From positions 2,108,001 through 2,172,000 of the forward strand of contig NZ_JAJFZL010000001.1 in the NCBI RefSeq assembly GCF_020733635.1: a DNA stretch of 64,000 bases, given 5' to 3'. Shown here piece by piece: positions 8,601 through 17,639 of this stretch. Numbering within the stretch: position 1 is the first letter of the stretch; each line of letters begins with the position of its first letter. Origin of the DNA: Nocardia spumae (GTDB taxonomy: Bacteria; Actinomycetota; Actinomycetes; Mycobacteriales; Mycobacteriaceae). The translations under genes were made by a program, and so were the position numbers. The notes beneath the pieces are model-generated. The model searched no databases. It had not been told where the DNA came from and worked only from the letters and a program-made list of their open reading frames with translations.

Positions 8601-9670
8601 CCGCGGCCGCGGCCGAGTTGCGGCCGGGCGCGGCCACCGGTGCCGCCCAGGTCCGGATCGTGCGCGTCGTGCGGGAGACCCCTGACGCGATCTCCCTGGA
8701 ACTGGAGCCCGAGGCCGGCCACGCCGAGCGCTTCGGCTACCGCCCCGGCCAGTTCCTCACCCTGCGGATTCCCAGTGCGCTGACCGGGTCGGTGAGCCGG
8801 TGCTATTCGCTGTCGAGTGCGCCGCACGAAGGCGGCACACTCAAGGTGACGGTCAAGCGCACCGTCGACGGCTACGGGTCGAACTGGTTGTGTGACAACG
8901 CCACCGCCGGCTCCACGCTGCAGGTGCTGCCGCCGGCCGGACTGTTCACCCCGGCATCGCTGGACCTGGATCTGCTGTTGTTCGCCGGGGGCAGCGGCAT
9001 CACCCCGGTGCTCTCGATTCTCAAATCGGTACTCGCCCAGGGCAGCGGGCACTGCACCCTGATCTACGCCAACCGGGACGAGACCTCGGTCATCTTCGCC
9101 GCCGAGCTCGCGGAACTGGCCGCGGCGCATCCGGATCGGCTGCAGGTGCTGCACTGGCTGGAATCGGTCCAGGGCCTGCCGAGTGTGGACCAATTGGCGG
9201 CACTGGCCCGGCCGTGGGCCGACCGCGAGGTCTTCGTATGCGGGCCCGGCCCGTTCATGACGGCGGTGAGCGCCGCGATGGGCGTGCACGGCGCCGATCG
9301 CGGTCGGGTACATCTGGAGAAATTCGTCTCGCTGTCGGGCGATCCGTTCGAGACCGCGGACGAACCGGACGGGACCGAGCCCGCCGAGGCCACCGATCGC
9401 GCCACCGTCGAGGTCGAACTCGACGACGCGACACACCGCATGGCCTGGCCGCGTCGGCAGGTGCTGCTGGATACCTTGCTGGCGGCGGGACTCGAGGCGC
9501 CGTACTCGTGCCGCGAGGGCGCGTGCAGTGCCTGCGTCTGCCGGGTTGTCTCCGGTGAGGTATCGATGCGACGCAACGAGGTCCTCGAAGACGACGACCT
9601 GGCCGAGGGCTATGTGCTGGCCTGCCAAGCGGTCCCGGTCACCGACGACATCTCGATCACCTATTCCTGA
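8597..9670 (+). CDS. kshB: 3-ketosteroid-9-alpha-monooxygenase reductase component KshB
   Basis: The 357-residue protein has three parts: a FAD-binding barrel with RCYSLSSAP (about 68-76), an NAD(P)H-binding domain with FAGGSGITPVLSIL, and a C-terminal plant-type [2Fe-2S] ferredoxin domain with CREGACSACVC and a distant LACQ cysteine. This FNR-ferredoxin order is that of class IA oxygenase reductases such as KshB, which passes electrons from NADH to KshA. The start overlaps the previous stop by 4 nt. PaaE/PaaK-like reductases share the architecture; pairing with kshA makes KshB the better call. Confidence 0.88.
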   Translation: MTAAAAELRPGAATGAAQVRIVRVVRETPDAISLELEPEAGHAERFGYRPGQFLTLRIPSALTGSVSRCYSLSSAPHEGGTLKVTVKRTVDGYGSNWLCDNATAGSTLQVLPPAGLFTPASLDLDLLLFAGGSGITPVLSILKSVLAQGSGHCTLIYANRDETSVIFAAELAELAAAHPDRLQVLHWLESVQGLPSVDQLAALARPWADREVFVCGPGPFMTAVSAAMGVHGADRGRVHLEKFVSLSGDPFETADEPDGTEPAEATDRATVEVELDDATHRMAWPRRQVLLDTLLAAGLEAPYSCREGACSACVCRVVSGEVSMRRNEVLEDDDLAEGYVLACQAVPVTDDISITYS

Positions 9671-9689
9671 ACCGTTTCAAGGAGAGCAC

Positions 9690-10568
9690 ATGGCCGCGTT
9701 CAGCTCGCTCGGATATGTCCGGGCGCAGATCGCCGATGTCGAGGCGTGGCGAGCCTTCGCCTTCGACACCATCGGATTCGCCGAGGGCTCCGGGCCGAAT
9801 CCGGACTCGATCTACCTGCGCATGGATGAGCACACCTATCGGCTCGAGCTGGTTCCCGGAGAGCGGGACGCGGTGCTGGCCGTGGGCTGGCAGGTCGCCG
9901 ATCGCCGCTCGCTCACCGCGGTGCGCGACGTGCTGCGGGAGCAGGGCGTCGAGGTGACCGAGCTGAGCGTGGCCGAGTCGGTCGCCCGCCACGTGGAGGA
10001 GGCGATCGCCTTCACCGACCCGTCCGGATTCACCGTCGAGGTCTTCCACGGGCCGCTGCTCGACCACGGACCGGTGGTCGGCAAGTACGGAAATCGCTTC
10101 GTCACCGGTGATCTCGGCCTGGGACATGTGGTGCTGCCGGTGCCCGATATCGAGGCCGCGCGCCTGTTCTACACCGAGGTGCTGGACTTCGCCTCGCGGG
10201 GGTCGTTTCGCGTGGGCCCGCCCGAGCATCCGATCTGGATCCGGTTCATGGGCGTCAACCCGCGCCACCACAGCCTCGCCCTGATTCCCGGCAGCCGCGG
10301 CGACGGACCGGGAATCGTGCACGTGATGGTCGAGGTCGACGCGCTCGACGATGTCGGGCGCGCCCTGGACCGGGTGACCCGGGCGGGGTACCACCTGTCC
10401 TCGACCCTGGGCCGCCACACCAACGACAAGATGATCTCGTTCTACGTCCGCACCCCCGGCGGCTGGGATCTCGAATTCGGTTGTGAGGGAAAGCTCGTCG
10501 GCGAGGACTACGTCGCCGAGGAGATGACGGCCGACAGCTACTGGGGCCACGACTGGGCGCGCGGCTAG
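9690..10568 (+). CDS. hsaC: HsaC-like extradiol ring-cleavage dioxygenase
   Basis: The 292-residue type I extradiol dioxygenase has two VOC-fold halves. Iron ligands of the C-terminal half are visible as the His in LGLGHVVLPV, the His in GIVHVMVEV and the Glu in WDLEFGCEG. PRHHSLALIP and TLGRHTNDKMISFY contain the usual second-sphere His and Tyr. The pattern matches HsaC/BphC, which cleaves the catechol ring of 3,4-DHSA or dihydroxybiphenyl. GGAGAG lies just upstream of the ATG. It is the last gene of the cluster; HsaD hydrolase is not present. Confidence 0.85.
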   Translation: MAAFSSLGYVRAQIADVEAWRAFAFDTIGFAEGSGPNPDSIYLRMDEHTYRLELVPGERDAVLAVGWQVADRRSLTAVRDVLREQGVEVTELSVAESVARHVEEAIAFTDPSGFTVEVFHGPLLDHGPVVGKYGNRFVTGDLGLGHVVLPVPDIEAARLFYTEVLDFASRGSFRVGPPEHPIWIRFMGVNPRHHSLALIPGSRGDGPGIVHVMVEVDALDDVGRALDRVTRAGYHLSSTLGRHTNDKMISFYVRTPGGWDLEFGCEGKLVGEDYVAEEMTADSYWGHDWARG

Positions 10569-10577
10569 CCGCGCGCC
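10556..10577. terminator. 22-bp palindrome over converging stop codons
   Basis: A perfect 22-bp palindrome (GGCGCGCGGCT and its exact complement) is centred on CTAG at 10565-10568, where the stop codons of the extradiol dioxygenase and the OYE-Ddn gene overlap. As RNA either strand would give a 9-bp GC stem with a CUAG loop. There is no U-tract. It probably acts as a bidirectional terminator or transcript stabiliser. Confidence 0.6.
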
Positions 10578-12277
10578 GCCGGGACTCGGTCGGGTGTGAA
10601 GGTGACCCGCACCGAGACCGGCTCGGTCTGCAGGGCCGCGAAACCCGCGGCAGTCAGCGGTGCCAGCAGTGGATGCGGCGCGAAGGCGCGTGCCCGCGCC
10701 ACCACATCGTCGTCGGGGCGCAGTTCGGCCGTCGCGCTCTGCCACACCCCGTTGCGGCGCAGGCGAACCCGCGGATTCGCCCGGACATTGTTACCCCATC
10801 CCGAGCGCATGCCGTGCTGGCAGATGATCCACGCCCCGTCGTCGTCGAACAGCACCGACACCGGAACCCGCCGGGGCAGGCCGGATTTGCGGCCGATGGT
10901 CTCCAGTTCGGTGGCGAAGGTGGTACGCACGCCGATCCGGTCCAGATAGGTGAAGGTGGGATTGACCAGGTAGCGCCCGGCCGCGCGCTCGAGGCGGAAT
11001 TTGGCCGAGCCGCGATCGGAGCCGGTCGCGCCGCGCCGGGCGCGGAAGGCGTCGAATCCGTTGCGTCGCAGCATGCTCAGTGCCGTCGACCATGGTGAGC
11101 GGGCCGGATCGGGATCGAGCCCGGCACCGAGCCGATGCAGTTGATCGGTGTGCCACTGTAGGTCCAGCGCGCCGTCGACGGCGCGCAACATGCCGCTGCG
11201 GGCGAGACGCCCGCGCAGACCGAGGGAGATCGGCGGCGGGCGCAGAACGTCCGCGCCGCCGGTGAGCAGATCGGCCGCGGCGGCGGGATACACCGTGGTG
11301 GGCCGTCCCAGCCCGATCACATCGCAGGCGCCGGAGCCGACCGCACCCGACATCGCGGTCCGGCTGCGGAATCCGCCGGTGACCGCCAGCGGCACGGCGG
11401 CCGCCACCCGGCGCACGGTTTCGGCGTAGTCGAGGAAGTACGCCTCGCGGGCCACGGTGCTGGCGGCCGCATGCCGGGCCCGGCCCATCATCGCCGGGGA
11501 TTCGTAGCTGCCGCCGCTGATCTCGATCAGATCCAGTGCTTCGCCTGCCAAACCCGCCACCACCGAACGGGATTCGTCCTCGGTGAATCCGCCGCGCTGG
11601 AAGTCGGCCGAATTGAGTTTCACGGCCACCGCGAATCCCGGCTGCACCGCCGCGCGGACGGCGCGGACGATCTCGAACAGGAACCGTGCCCGGCGTGGCG
11701 CGTCACCGCCCCAGTCGTCGGTGCGTCGATTGGCCAGCGGTGAGAGGAATTGCGACACCAGATAGCCGTGCGCGCCGTGGATCTGGACGCCGTCGAATCC
11801 GGCGGATTCCGCGATCCGCGCGGCGGTGGCGAACCGTTCGATCAGATCGAGAATCTCCGGCTCGGTCAGTGCGCGTGGTTGCGGCAGGCCCGGCACCCCC
11901 GACGCGATCGCCGACGGCGCCACCGGCCGCTGCCCGGTGGCCAGCGGATTCGCCTGGCGGCCGGGATGATTGAGCTGCATCCAGATCGGCGTACCGCCGT
12001 CCTTGGCGGCCTTGGCCCATCGCGTCAGTGCCGCGAGATCGCGATCGTCGGTGATGACCACATTGCCTGGTTCGCCGAGCTGGGTGTGGTCCACCATCAC
12101 ATTGCCGGTGACGATCAGCCCGTACCCGCCGGCGCCCCAGCGGCGGAACAGTGTCGTCAAACGCTCGTCCGGTGCGTGTGCGGCGGTGCCGAGCCCCTCG
12201 CTGAGCGCCGACTTCATGATCCGGTTCGGCAGCACCTGACCGCAGGGCAGGGGCAGCGGGTCGTGCAATGCGGACAT
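10565..12277 (-). CDS. Fusion: Old Yellow Enzyme-family reductase + F420-dependent (Ddn-type) reductase domain
   Basis: One uninterrupted 570-residue frame joins two redox enzymes. Residues 1-385 are an NADH:flavin oxidoreductase of the OYE family: PNRIMKSALSEGL, MQLNHPGRQANP, and the catalytic QIHGAHGYLVSQFLSP with H167/H170, then LIEISGGSYESP and VTGGF. Residues 430-565 are a Ddn-like deazaflavin-dependent nitroreductase domain: YLVNPTFTYLDRIG, TELETIGRKSGLPRRVPV, and RSGWGNNVRANPRVRLRRNG. The first domain would use FMN and the second F420H2. The gene is divergent from a TetR regulator with two shared operators, typical of an inducible ene-reductase. The substrate is unknown. No frameshift or linker anomaly is seen. 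Confidence 0.88.
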   Translation of the reverse strand: MSALHDPLPLPCGQVLPNRIMKSALSEGLGTAAHAPDERLTTLFRRWGAGGYGLIVTGNVMVDHTQLGEPGNVVITDDRDLAALTRWAKAAKDGGTPIWMQLNHPGRQANPLATGQRPVAPSAIASGVPGLPQPRALTEPEILDLIERFATAARIAESAGFDGVQIHGAHGYLVSQFLSPLANRRTDDWGGDAPRRARFLFEIVRAVRAAVQPGFAVAVKLNSADFQRGGFTEDESRSVVAGLAGEALDLIEISGGSYESPAMMGRARHAAASTVAREAYFLDYAETVRRVAAAVPLAVTGGFRSRTAMSGAVGSGACDVIGLGRPTTVYPAAAADLLTGGADVLRPPPISLGLRGRLARSGMLRAVDGALDLQWHTDQLHRLGAGLDPDPARSPWSTALSMLRRNGFDAFRARRGATGSDRGSAKFRLERAAGRYLVNPTFTYLDRIGVRTTFATELETIGRKSGLPRRVPVSVLFDDDGAWIICQHGMRSGWGNNVRANPRVRLRRNGVWQSATAELRPDDDVVARARAFAPHPLLAPLTAAGFAALQTEPVSVRVTFTPDRVPAARG

Positions 12278-12315
12278 GAATCGTTCCTCCGGAATGGCGG
12301 GATCGGATCACCTGA

Positions 12316-12361
12316 GTACACCGATCGGTATAGTTGGACCGTAGTACACCGATCGGTTTAG
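12316..12361. promoter_or_regulatory. Two direct copies of a TetR operator
   Basis: The palindrome ACCGATCGGT occurs at 12320-12329 and again at 12348-12357, each inside the longer match AGTACACCGATCGGT. Centres are 28 bp apart. The pair sits between the divergent OYE-Ddn and TetR genes and is the likely binding site for that TetR protein. Confidence 0.8.
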
Positions 12362-12411
12362 GGCAACGGTAGGCTGGGCGGTGCAGGACGTGCGGAGAAA
12401 GGGGTCGCCTC

Positions 12412-12996
12412 ATGGGAGCCCGTGACCGGCTCATCGACAGTGCCGTGGACCTGATGCGCAGCAACGGAGTCGCCGGAACCGGTATCGCCCAGTTGCTCGA
12501 ACACAGCGGCATCTCCCGGCGCTCGGTGTATCTGAACTTCCCGGGCGGTAAATCGGAGCTGATCGCCGAGGCGACCCGGACCGCCGGCGCCGCCTACGGT
12601 GCGCTGCTACGCGGCATCACCGCCGGCGCCGACGTGGCCACCTGCGTCGGACTCTTTCCGTCCATCTGGCGAGAGAAGCTCGCGACCAGCGAGTTCACGG
12701 CGGGGTGCCCGATCGTGGCCGCGGCGCTGGGCCGCGCGGAAGCGCCGGAGGCGGCCGACGCCGCGGGCGCGGCCTTCACCGAATGGGAGGACATCCTCGT
12801 CGAACGGTTGACCTCCGAGCACGTGGAACCGGACCTGGCGATCTCGCTGGCCACCACCGTGGTCGCGGCGCTGGAAGGGGCTGTGATCCTGTCGCTGGCC
12901 ACCCGCTCGATGGCGCCGCTGGAACGGGTCGGCGCCCAGATGCAGGAACTGATCGCACGCCATACCGGTGCGAAGCCGCGGCCGGTCGAATCGTAG
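12412..12996 (+). CDS. TetR/AcrR family transcriptional repressor
   Basis: The 194-residue protein starts with the TetR helix-turn-helix (RDRLIDSAVDLMRSNGVAGTGIAQLLEHSGISRRSVYLNF, residues 4-43). The C-terminal all-helical ligand domain resembles the LmrA/YxaF-like branch. It is divergent from the OYE-Ddn fusion, with two operators in the 134-nt spacer, so it most likely represses both itself and that gene. GAGAAAGGGG lies upstream of the ATG. Ligand unknown; an electrophilic or nitro compound would fit the target enzyme. Confidence 0.9.
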   Translation: MGARDRLIDSAVDLMRSNGVAGTGIAQLLEHSGISRRSVYLNFPGGKSELIAEATRTAGAAYGALLRGITAGADVATCVGLFPSIWREKLATSEFTAGCPIVAAALGRAEAPEAADAAGAAFTEWEDILVERLTSEHVEPDLAISLATTVVAALEGAVILSLATRSMAPLERVGAQMQELIARHTGAKPRPVES

Positions 12997-13035
12997 CTCC
13001 CGCCCGGCCGCGACCACGCCGATGATCGGCCGCGC

Positions 13036-13890
13036 TCAGCTGTGCAGCACCCGCTCGATCTCGGCCGCGGCCGGGATGGCGGCGGTCGCGCCGAACGCGG
13101 TCGTGGCCAGCGCTCCCGCGGCGCACGCCCAGGCCAGCGCGGTGTCGGGCCCCTCGTGCCAGTGCGCGGCGAGCGCGCCGGTGAAGGTGTCACCGGCGCC
13201 GGTGGTGTCGACCACCTCGACCGGAACTCCGGGATGGGTGAATTCGCCGTCGGGACCGCGGTAGCTCGCGCCCGCGCCGCCGCGCGTGACCAGTACGTGC
13301 GAGACGGCGCCGAGTTCGGAATCCAGGCGTGCGGCCTCACCCTCGTTGACCACCGCGATATCCACCGACGCCCAGAGCTCGTCCGGCAGCGGCCGTGCGG
13401 GCGAGGGATTGAGCAGGACCAGCGTGTCGTGTGCCCGGGCGTGCCGGGCGGCCTCGATGACGGTATCGACCGGAATCTCCAACTGGCACAGCAGGATATC
13501 GGCGTCGGCGATGATCGATCGATCGGCTTCGGTGAGTTCGGTGAGGGCCGCGTTGGCGCCGCCGACCACGATGATCGAATTCTCACCGGATTCGTCGACG
13601 ACGATGGTGGCGATACCGCTGGACCCCTCGATCGTCCGCAGTCCGGTCGTCGCTATCTCGTTGTCGGCGAGCACCTTCCGCAGCGCCCCGGCGAAGACGT
13701 CGGTTCCGGTCGCCCCGATGAAATCGACGCGCGCACCGGCCCGGCGCGCCGCGATCGCCTGATTGGCGCCCTTCCCGCCGGGCACCGAATCGAAGGCGGT
13801 GCCGAGGATGGTCTCACCGGGCGCGGGGCGCCGGGCCGTGCGGGTCACCAGATCCATATTGATGCTGCCCACCACCACGATCCGTGCCAT
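13036..13890 (-). CDS. rbsK: Ribokinase
   Basis: The 284-residue PfkB-family sugar kinase has the N-terminal VVVGSINMDLV, the GGKGANQAIAARRAG motif, and the catalytic anion-hole motif DTTGAGDTFTGALAAHW. These fit ribokinase, which phosphorylates D-ribose at O5. The ATG at 13890 is preferred because MARIVVVGSINMD is the normal N-terminus; an open frame continues upstream but is Arg/Pro-rich. No ribose transporter is nearby, so it is a solitary kinase. Other PfkB sugar kinases are a lesser possibility. Confidence 0.9.
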   Translation of the reverse strand: MARIVVVGSINMDLVTRTARRPAPGETILGTAFDSVPGGKGANQAIAARRAGARVDFIGATGTDVFAGALRKVLADNEIATTGLRTIEGSSGIATIVVDESGENSIIVVGGANAALTELTEADRSIIADADILLCQLEIPVDTVIEAARHARAHDTLVLLNPSPARPLPDELWASVDIAVVNEGEAARLDSELGAVSHVLVTRGGAGASYRGPDGEFTHPGVPVEVVDTTGAGDTFTGALAAHWHEGPDTALAWACAAGALATTAFGATAAIPAAAEIERVLHS

Positions 13891-13948
13891 GCACGCACCG
13901 TAACCCGCTCCCCGGCGCGGTGCGGGCGCACCGCGCCGGGGAGCGGGC

Positions 13949-14428
13949 TCAGTCCGGATCCGCTGTGGTCGCCAACGCGGCCAGCCGATCGATGGATCCG
14001 AGCAGTTTCTCCGAGGTGGTCGCGCGCGCACGCGGCAGCCGGTTCTCATCGGTCAGCCGGGACCAGTCGTAGCTGTGCCGCACCAGGGTGTGATCGGCAT
14101 CGATCGGTTCGAGTTCCCACCGCCACAGATGGCCGGGCGGCTGCTGATCGACTTCCGAGGGCAGCCACGCGATCCGCCGTCCCTCGTCGAACTCGACCAC
14201 CCGGTTCTCCCGGACATCTCCGGTGGACAGCGTCATCCGGAAGACCGCGTCGGCCGCGCGCACCCGCTGCCCGGGTGCCGCGTGCCTCAGATTGTCGTTG
14301 CCGTCCCAGCGCGGCTGCTGCGCGGGATCGGCGATCAATTCGAAGATGCGGGCCGCGGGCGCCGCGATCTCGCGTTCGGCCGAGGCCGTCCGGGATTCGG
14401 TGCCCTGCGCTGCGTCGGTATCTGCCAT
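13949..14428 (-). CDS. SRPBCC (START-like) family protein
   Basis: The 159-residue protein fits the polyketide-cyclase/dehydrase-like SRPBCC fold: SAEREIAAPAARIFELIADPAQQPRWDG at the N-terminus, VVEFDEGRRIAWLPS in the middle and the C-terminal amphipathic helix SEKLLGSIDRLAAL. The family binds hydrophobic ligands; some members are cyclases and others are of unknown role. It lies between ribokinase and the MFS pump on the same strand, with gaps of 58 and 111 nt. No partner indicates a pathway. Confidence 0.82.
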   Translation of the reverse strand: MADTDAAQGTESRTASAEREIAAPAARIFELIADPAQQPRWDGNDNLRHAAPGQRVRAADAVFRMTLSTGDVRENRVVEFDEGRRIAWLPSEVDQQPPGHLWRWELEPIDADHTLVRHSYDWSRLTDENRLPRARATTSEKLLGSIDRLAALATTADPD

Positions 14429-14539
14429 GGCTTCATCGAAACATTCCGTGCGGACGGCGACAATCGGCGGCCCGAACGTGGTGCGGCAGTGTCTCTTCGT
14501 CGTCTCTTCGTCCTTTCGGTGCGATGTCGCGGCCCGCGA

Positions 14540-16111
14540 TCAGCCCGCGGTCCGGGGCGGTGCGTCCGGGATGCGGCCCGGTTCCAGTGGGGGACCGGCA
14601 ACCGGGCAGTTCACCCGGCACTGGGGCTCGGCCTCCGGTGTGGCGGTGCGCAGAACGTTGTCCCGGACCGTGACGAAGGTGAGTACGGCGGCGGCCACCA
14701 TGATTACGGCACAGATCAGCATCGCGGTGTGAAAGCCACGGGCGAAGAGTTCGGGGTCGTTGTAGGCCGCGCCGGTGAGTCCGGTCAGCGGCGGGATCGC
14801 GGCCACCGCCAGCAGTCCGGCGGCCCGGGCCACGGCGTTGTTCACACCGCTCGCGACGCCGGCGTGACGTTCGTCGGCGGTCGCGAGCACGGTCGCGGTG
14901 AGCGGCGCGACGGCCAGGGTCAGCCCGAGCCCGAACACCAGCGCGGCGGGCAGCACATCGGTGAGGTAGGAGGCGTCGGGCCCGATCCGGATCATCAGCA
15001 GCATGCCGCCGGCCGCCAGCAGCACACCGGCCGTGATCGGGATCCGGGGGCCGATCCGCTGGGCCAGTTCACTGGACGACGCGGAGAACAGCAGCATCAG
15101 CACGGTCGAGGGCAGCATCGCCGTGCCCGCGGCCATCGGGCCGAAACCCGCTACCACCTGCAAGGTCAGGACCAGCAGGAAGAACACCACCCCCATCGCG
15201 CCGTACATGACGAAGGTGACGGCGTTGATCGCGCTGAACTGCCGGGAGGCGAAGATCTCCACCGGCAGCATCGGGGGCGGGCTGTCACGCCGCGACGGAT
15301 GCGCGGGGTCGCGCGGCGCCGAGCGCCGGCGTTCGACCCCGACGAAGGCGATACCGGCGGCGATGCCGGCCACGGCCGTGACCACCACCGCGACGCGGCT
15401 GCCCGGTTCGGGCGCCATGGTCAGCGCATAGGTGATGCCGGCCAGGCAGGCCGCGGCCAGGACCGCGCCCAGGATGTCGAAACCCTGACGGCGGTGCCCG
15501 GGGCCGTCTGCGGTGCGGTCGAGTGCGGTCCCGTAGGTCTCGGGTACATGGCGTACCGCCACCGCGACGACGACGGCGGCCAGCGGGATGTTCAGCAGGA
15601 ATACCCAGCGCCAGCCCGCGGCGCCCACCAGCCACCCGCCGACGAAAGGGCCGATCGCCCCGGCGACGCCGCCGAGTCCGGACCACGCGCCCACCGCGCG
15701 GGGCCGATCGGATTCGGCGAACGACGCCTGAATGATCGCCAGTGATCCGGGCGTCAGCAGCGCACCGCCCACACCCTGCAGGGCGCGGGCCGCGATGAGC
15801 ATCGGAATATCCTGGGCCGCACCGCATATCGCGGACGCCACCGCGAACCACACCACGCCGATCACGAATACCCGGCGCCGCCCGAAGCGGTCACCGAGCG
15901 ATCCGCCGAGCAGAATCAGCCCCGCCAGGGTGAGGGTGTAGGCGTTGACCGTCCACTGCAGTCCGGCCATCGACGCGCCGAACTCGTCGCCGATGCGCGG
16001 CAGCGCGACATTGACCACGGTCGCGTCCAGCATCGCCATGCCGGAGCCCAGGACCGTGGCCAGCAGTACCCAGCGACCCGACGGCGAGGACAACCGGATG
16101 GTGGCGACCAT
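14540..16111 (-). CDS. MFS transporter, DHA2 (14-TMS) drug-efflux type
   Basis: The roughly 523-residue protein shows 14 hydrophobic segments. MFS motif A is LGGSLGDRFGRRRVFVIG and motif C is GGVAGAIGPFVGGWLV. The start pattern GMAMLDATVVNVALPRI is typical of EmrB/QacA-type proton-driven multidrug efflux pumps. The ATG at 16111 is favoured because MVATIRLSSPSGRWVLL leads directly into TMS1. A short Cys-containing Pro-rich tail follows the last TMS. It is divergent from proA. Substrate unknown. Confidence 0.88.
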   Translation of the reverse strand: MVATIRLSSPSGRWVLLATVLGSGMAMLDATVVNVALPRIGDEFGASMAGLQWTVNAYTLTLAGLILLGGSLGDRFGRRRVFVIGVVWFAVASAICGAAQDIPMLIAARALQGVGGALLTPGSLAIIQASFAESDRPRAVGAWSGLGGVAGAIGPFVGGWLVGAAGWRWVFLLNIPLAAVVVAVAVRHVPETYGTALDRTADGPGHRRQGFDILGAVLAAACLAGITYALTMAPEPGSRVAVVVTAVAGIAAGIAFVGVERRRSAPRDPAHPSRRDSPPPMLPVEIFASRQFSAINAVTFVMYGAMGVVFFLLVLTLQVVAGFGPMAAGTAMLPSTVLMLLFSASSSELAQRIGPRIPITAGVLLAAGGMLLMIRIGPDASYLTDVLPAALVFGLGLTLAVAPLTATVLATADERHAGVASGVNNAVARAAGLLAVAAIPPLTGLTGAAYNDPELFARGFHTAMLICAVIMVAAAVLTFVTVRDNVLRTATPEAEPQCRVNCPVAGPPLEPGRIPDAPPRTAG

Positions 16112-16193
16112 GAGGACACGGTAACCGCCGGACCGTGCTGTCCGACGGTTATCCGGCGGCGTCGCCCGCGGCCCGGTCAGTAGGCTGTTCACC

Positions 16194-17462
16194 ATGACTG
16201 CTGGAACTGTCGGCGAAGTGGATACCGTGCGCGCGGCGGTGCACGACGCGGCGCGCCGGGCCCGGGTGGCGTCGCGGACGCTGGCTCAGCTCACGACCGC
16301 GCAGAAGGACGAGGCCCTGCACGCCGCGGCCGACGCCCTGCTCGCGGCGAAGGACGCCGTGCTGGCCGCCAACGCGCAGGACATCGCGACGGCCGAGGCC
16401 GGCGGTACCGCGGCCTCGCTGCTGGACCGGCTGCGCCTCACCGAAGCGCGCATCGACGGTATCGCCTCCGGGTTGCGTCAGGTCGCCGGACTGCAGGACC
16501 CGGTGGGTGTGGTGCTGCGTGGTTCGACTCTCGCCAACGGGCTCGAGATCCGGCAGGTCCGGGTACCCCTCGGGGTGGTCGGCATGGTCTACGAGGCGCG
16601 TCCGAACGTCACCGTCGACGCCTTCGGCCTGGCGCTGAAGTCGGGAAACGCGGCCCTGCTGCGCGGTTCCTCATCGGCGGCGCGCTCCAACGCGGCGCTG
16701 GTCGAGGTCATGCGGTCCGCCCTTGTGGCACAGGGCGTTCCGGCCGATGCGGTGCAGTTGCTGCCCAGTGCGGACCGTTCCAGCGTCACCCATCTGATCC
16801 AGGCCCGCGGTCTGGTGGATGTGGTGATCCCGCGCGGCGGCGCCGGGCTGATCAACGCGGTCGTCCGCGACGCGCAGGTGCCGACCATCGAAACCGGTAC
16901 CGGCAACTGCCACGTGTACGTGCACGCGGGCGCCGACCTGGACATGGCGGAGTCGATCCTGCTGAACTCCAAGACCCGCCGCCCCAGTGTCTGCAATACC
17001 GCAGAGACGGTGCTCATCGACCGGGCGATCGCCGATACCGCGGTACCGCGGCTGCTCGCCGCGCTGGAACAGGCGCAGGTCACCGTGCACGGTGACCTGC
17101 CGGGCCTGGTCCCCGCCACCGACGAGGACTGGGGCGACGAATACCTGTCGCTGGATATCGCGCTCAAGGTCGTCGATGATCTCGACGCCGCGGTCGACCA
17201 CATCAACGAATGGGGTACCGGTCACACCGAGGCCATCGTGACCGCCGACTTGCGGGCGGCCCGCGAATTCACCGCCCGGGTGGACGCCGCCGCGGTGATG
17301 GTCAACGCCTCCACCGCGTTCACCGATGGCGAGCAGTTCGGATTCGGCGCCGAAATCGGCATCTCGACCCAGAAACTGCACGCTCGCGGCCCGATGGCGC
17401 TGCCGGAGCTGACCTCCACCAAGTGGATCGTCTGGGGCGACGGGCAGATCCGGCCGCGCTGA
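16194..17462 (+). CDS. proA: Gamma-glutamyl phosphate reductase
   Basis: The 422-residue aldehyde-dehydrogenase-fold enzyme catalyses the second step of proline synthesis, reducing gamma-glutamyl phosphate to the semialdehyde with NADPH. The catalytic cysteine is C267 in [51 protein letters not shown] and [22 protein letters not shown] are all present. Length is normal. It is followed by MoxR and VWA genes as in mycobacteria; the glutamate 5-kinase gene (proB) is not in the window. Confidence 0.96.
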   Translation: MTAGTVGEVDTVRAAVHDAARRARVASRTLAQLTTAQKDEALHAAADALLAAKDAVLAANAQDIATAEAGGTAASLLDRLRLTEARIDGIASGLRQVAGLQDPVGVVLRGSTLANGLEIRQVRVPLGVVGMVYEARPNVTVDAFGLALKSGNAALLRGSSSAARSNAALVEVMRSALVAQGVPADAVQLLPSADRSSVTHLIQARGLVDVVIPRGGAGLINAVVRDAQVPTIETGTGNCHVYVHAGADLDMAESILLNSKTRRPSVCNTAETVLIDRAIADTAVPRLLAALEQAQVTVHGDLPGLVPATDEDWGDEYLSLDIALKVVDDLDAAVDHINEWGTGHTEAIVTADLRAAREFTARVDAAAVMVNASTAFTDGEQFGFGAEIGISTQKLHARGPMALPELTSTKWIVWGDGQIRPR

Positions 17463-17639
17463 TCGGCGCCGCCGGTGGTCCGCGTCCGGGCCACCGGGTC
17501 CCCAGCACCGGAGTACCGGTGACCGCCCGGTTATGTGTACCGTCGTGATCAGGTGTTCTTTACGGTGCATACCTGCGGTGGGCTGCGCTGTTGTTCGTTG
17601 AGCCGAGCCGGGTGCTCGGTTCGGAGGAGGGCCGCAACT

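Noticed and set aside
8105..9628. A 507-codon minus-strand frame opposite kshB
   Set aside because: kshB motifs are unambiguous on the plus strand; the opposite frame is composition-driven.
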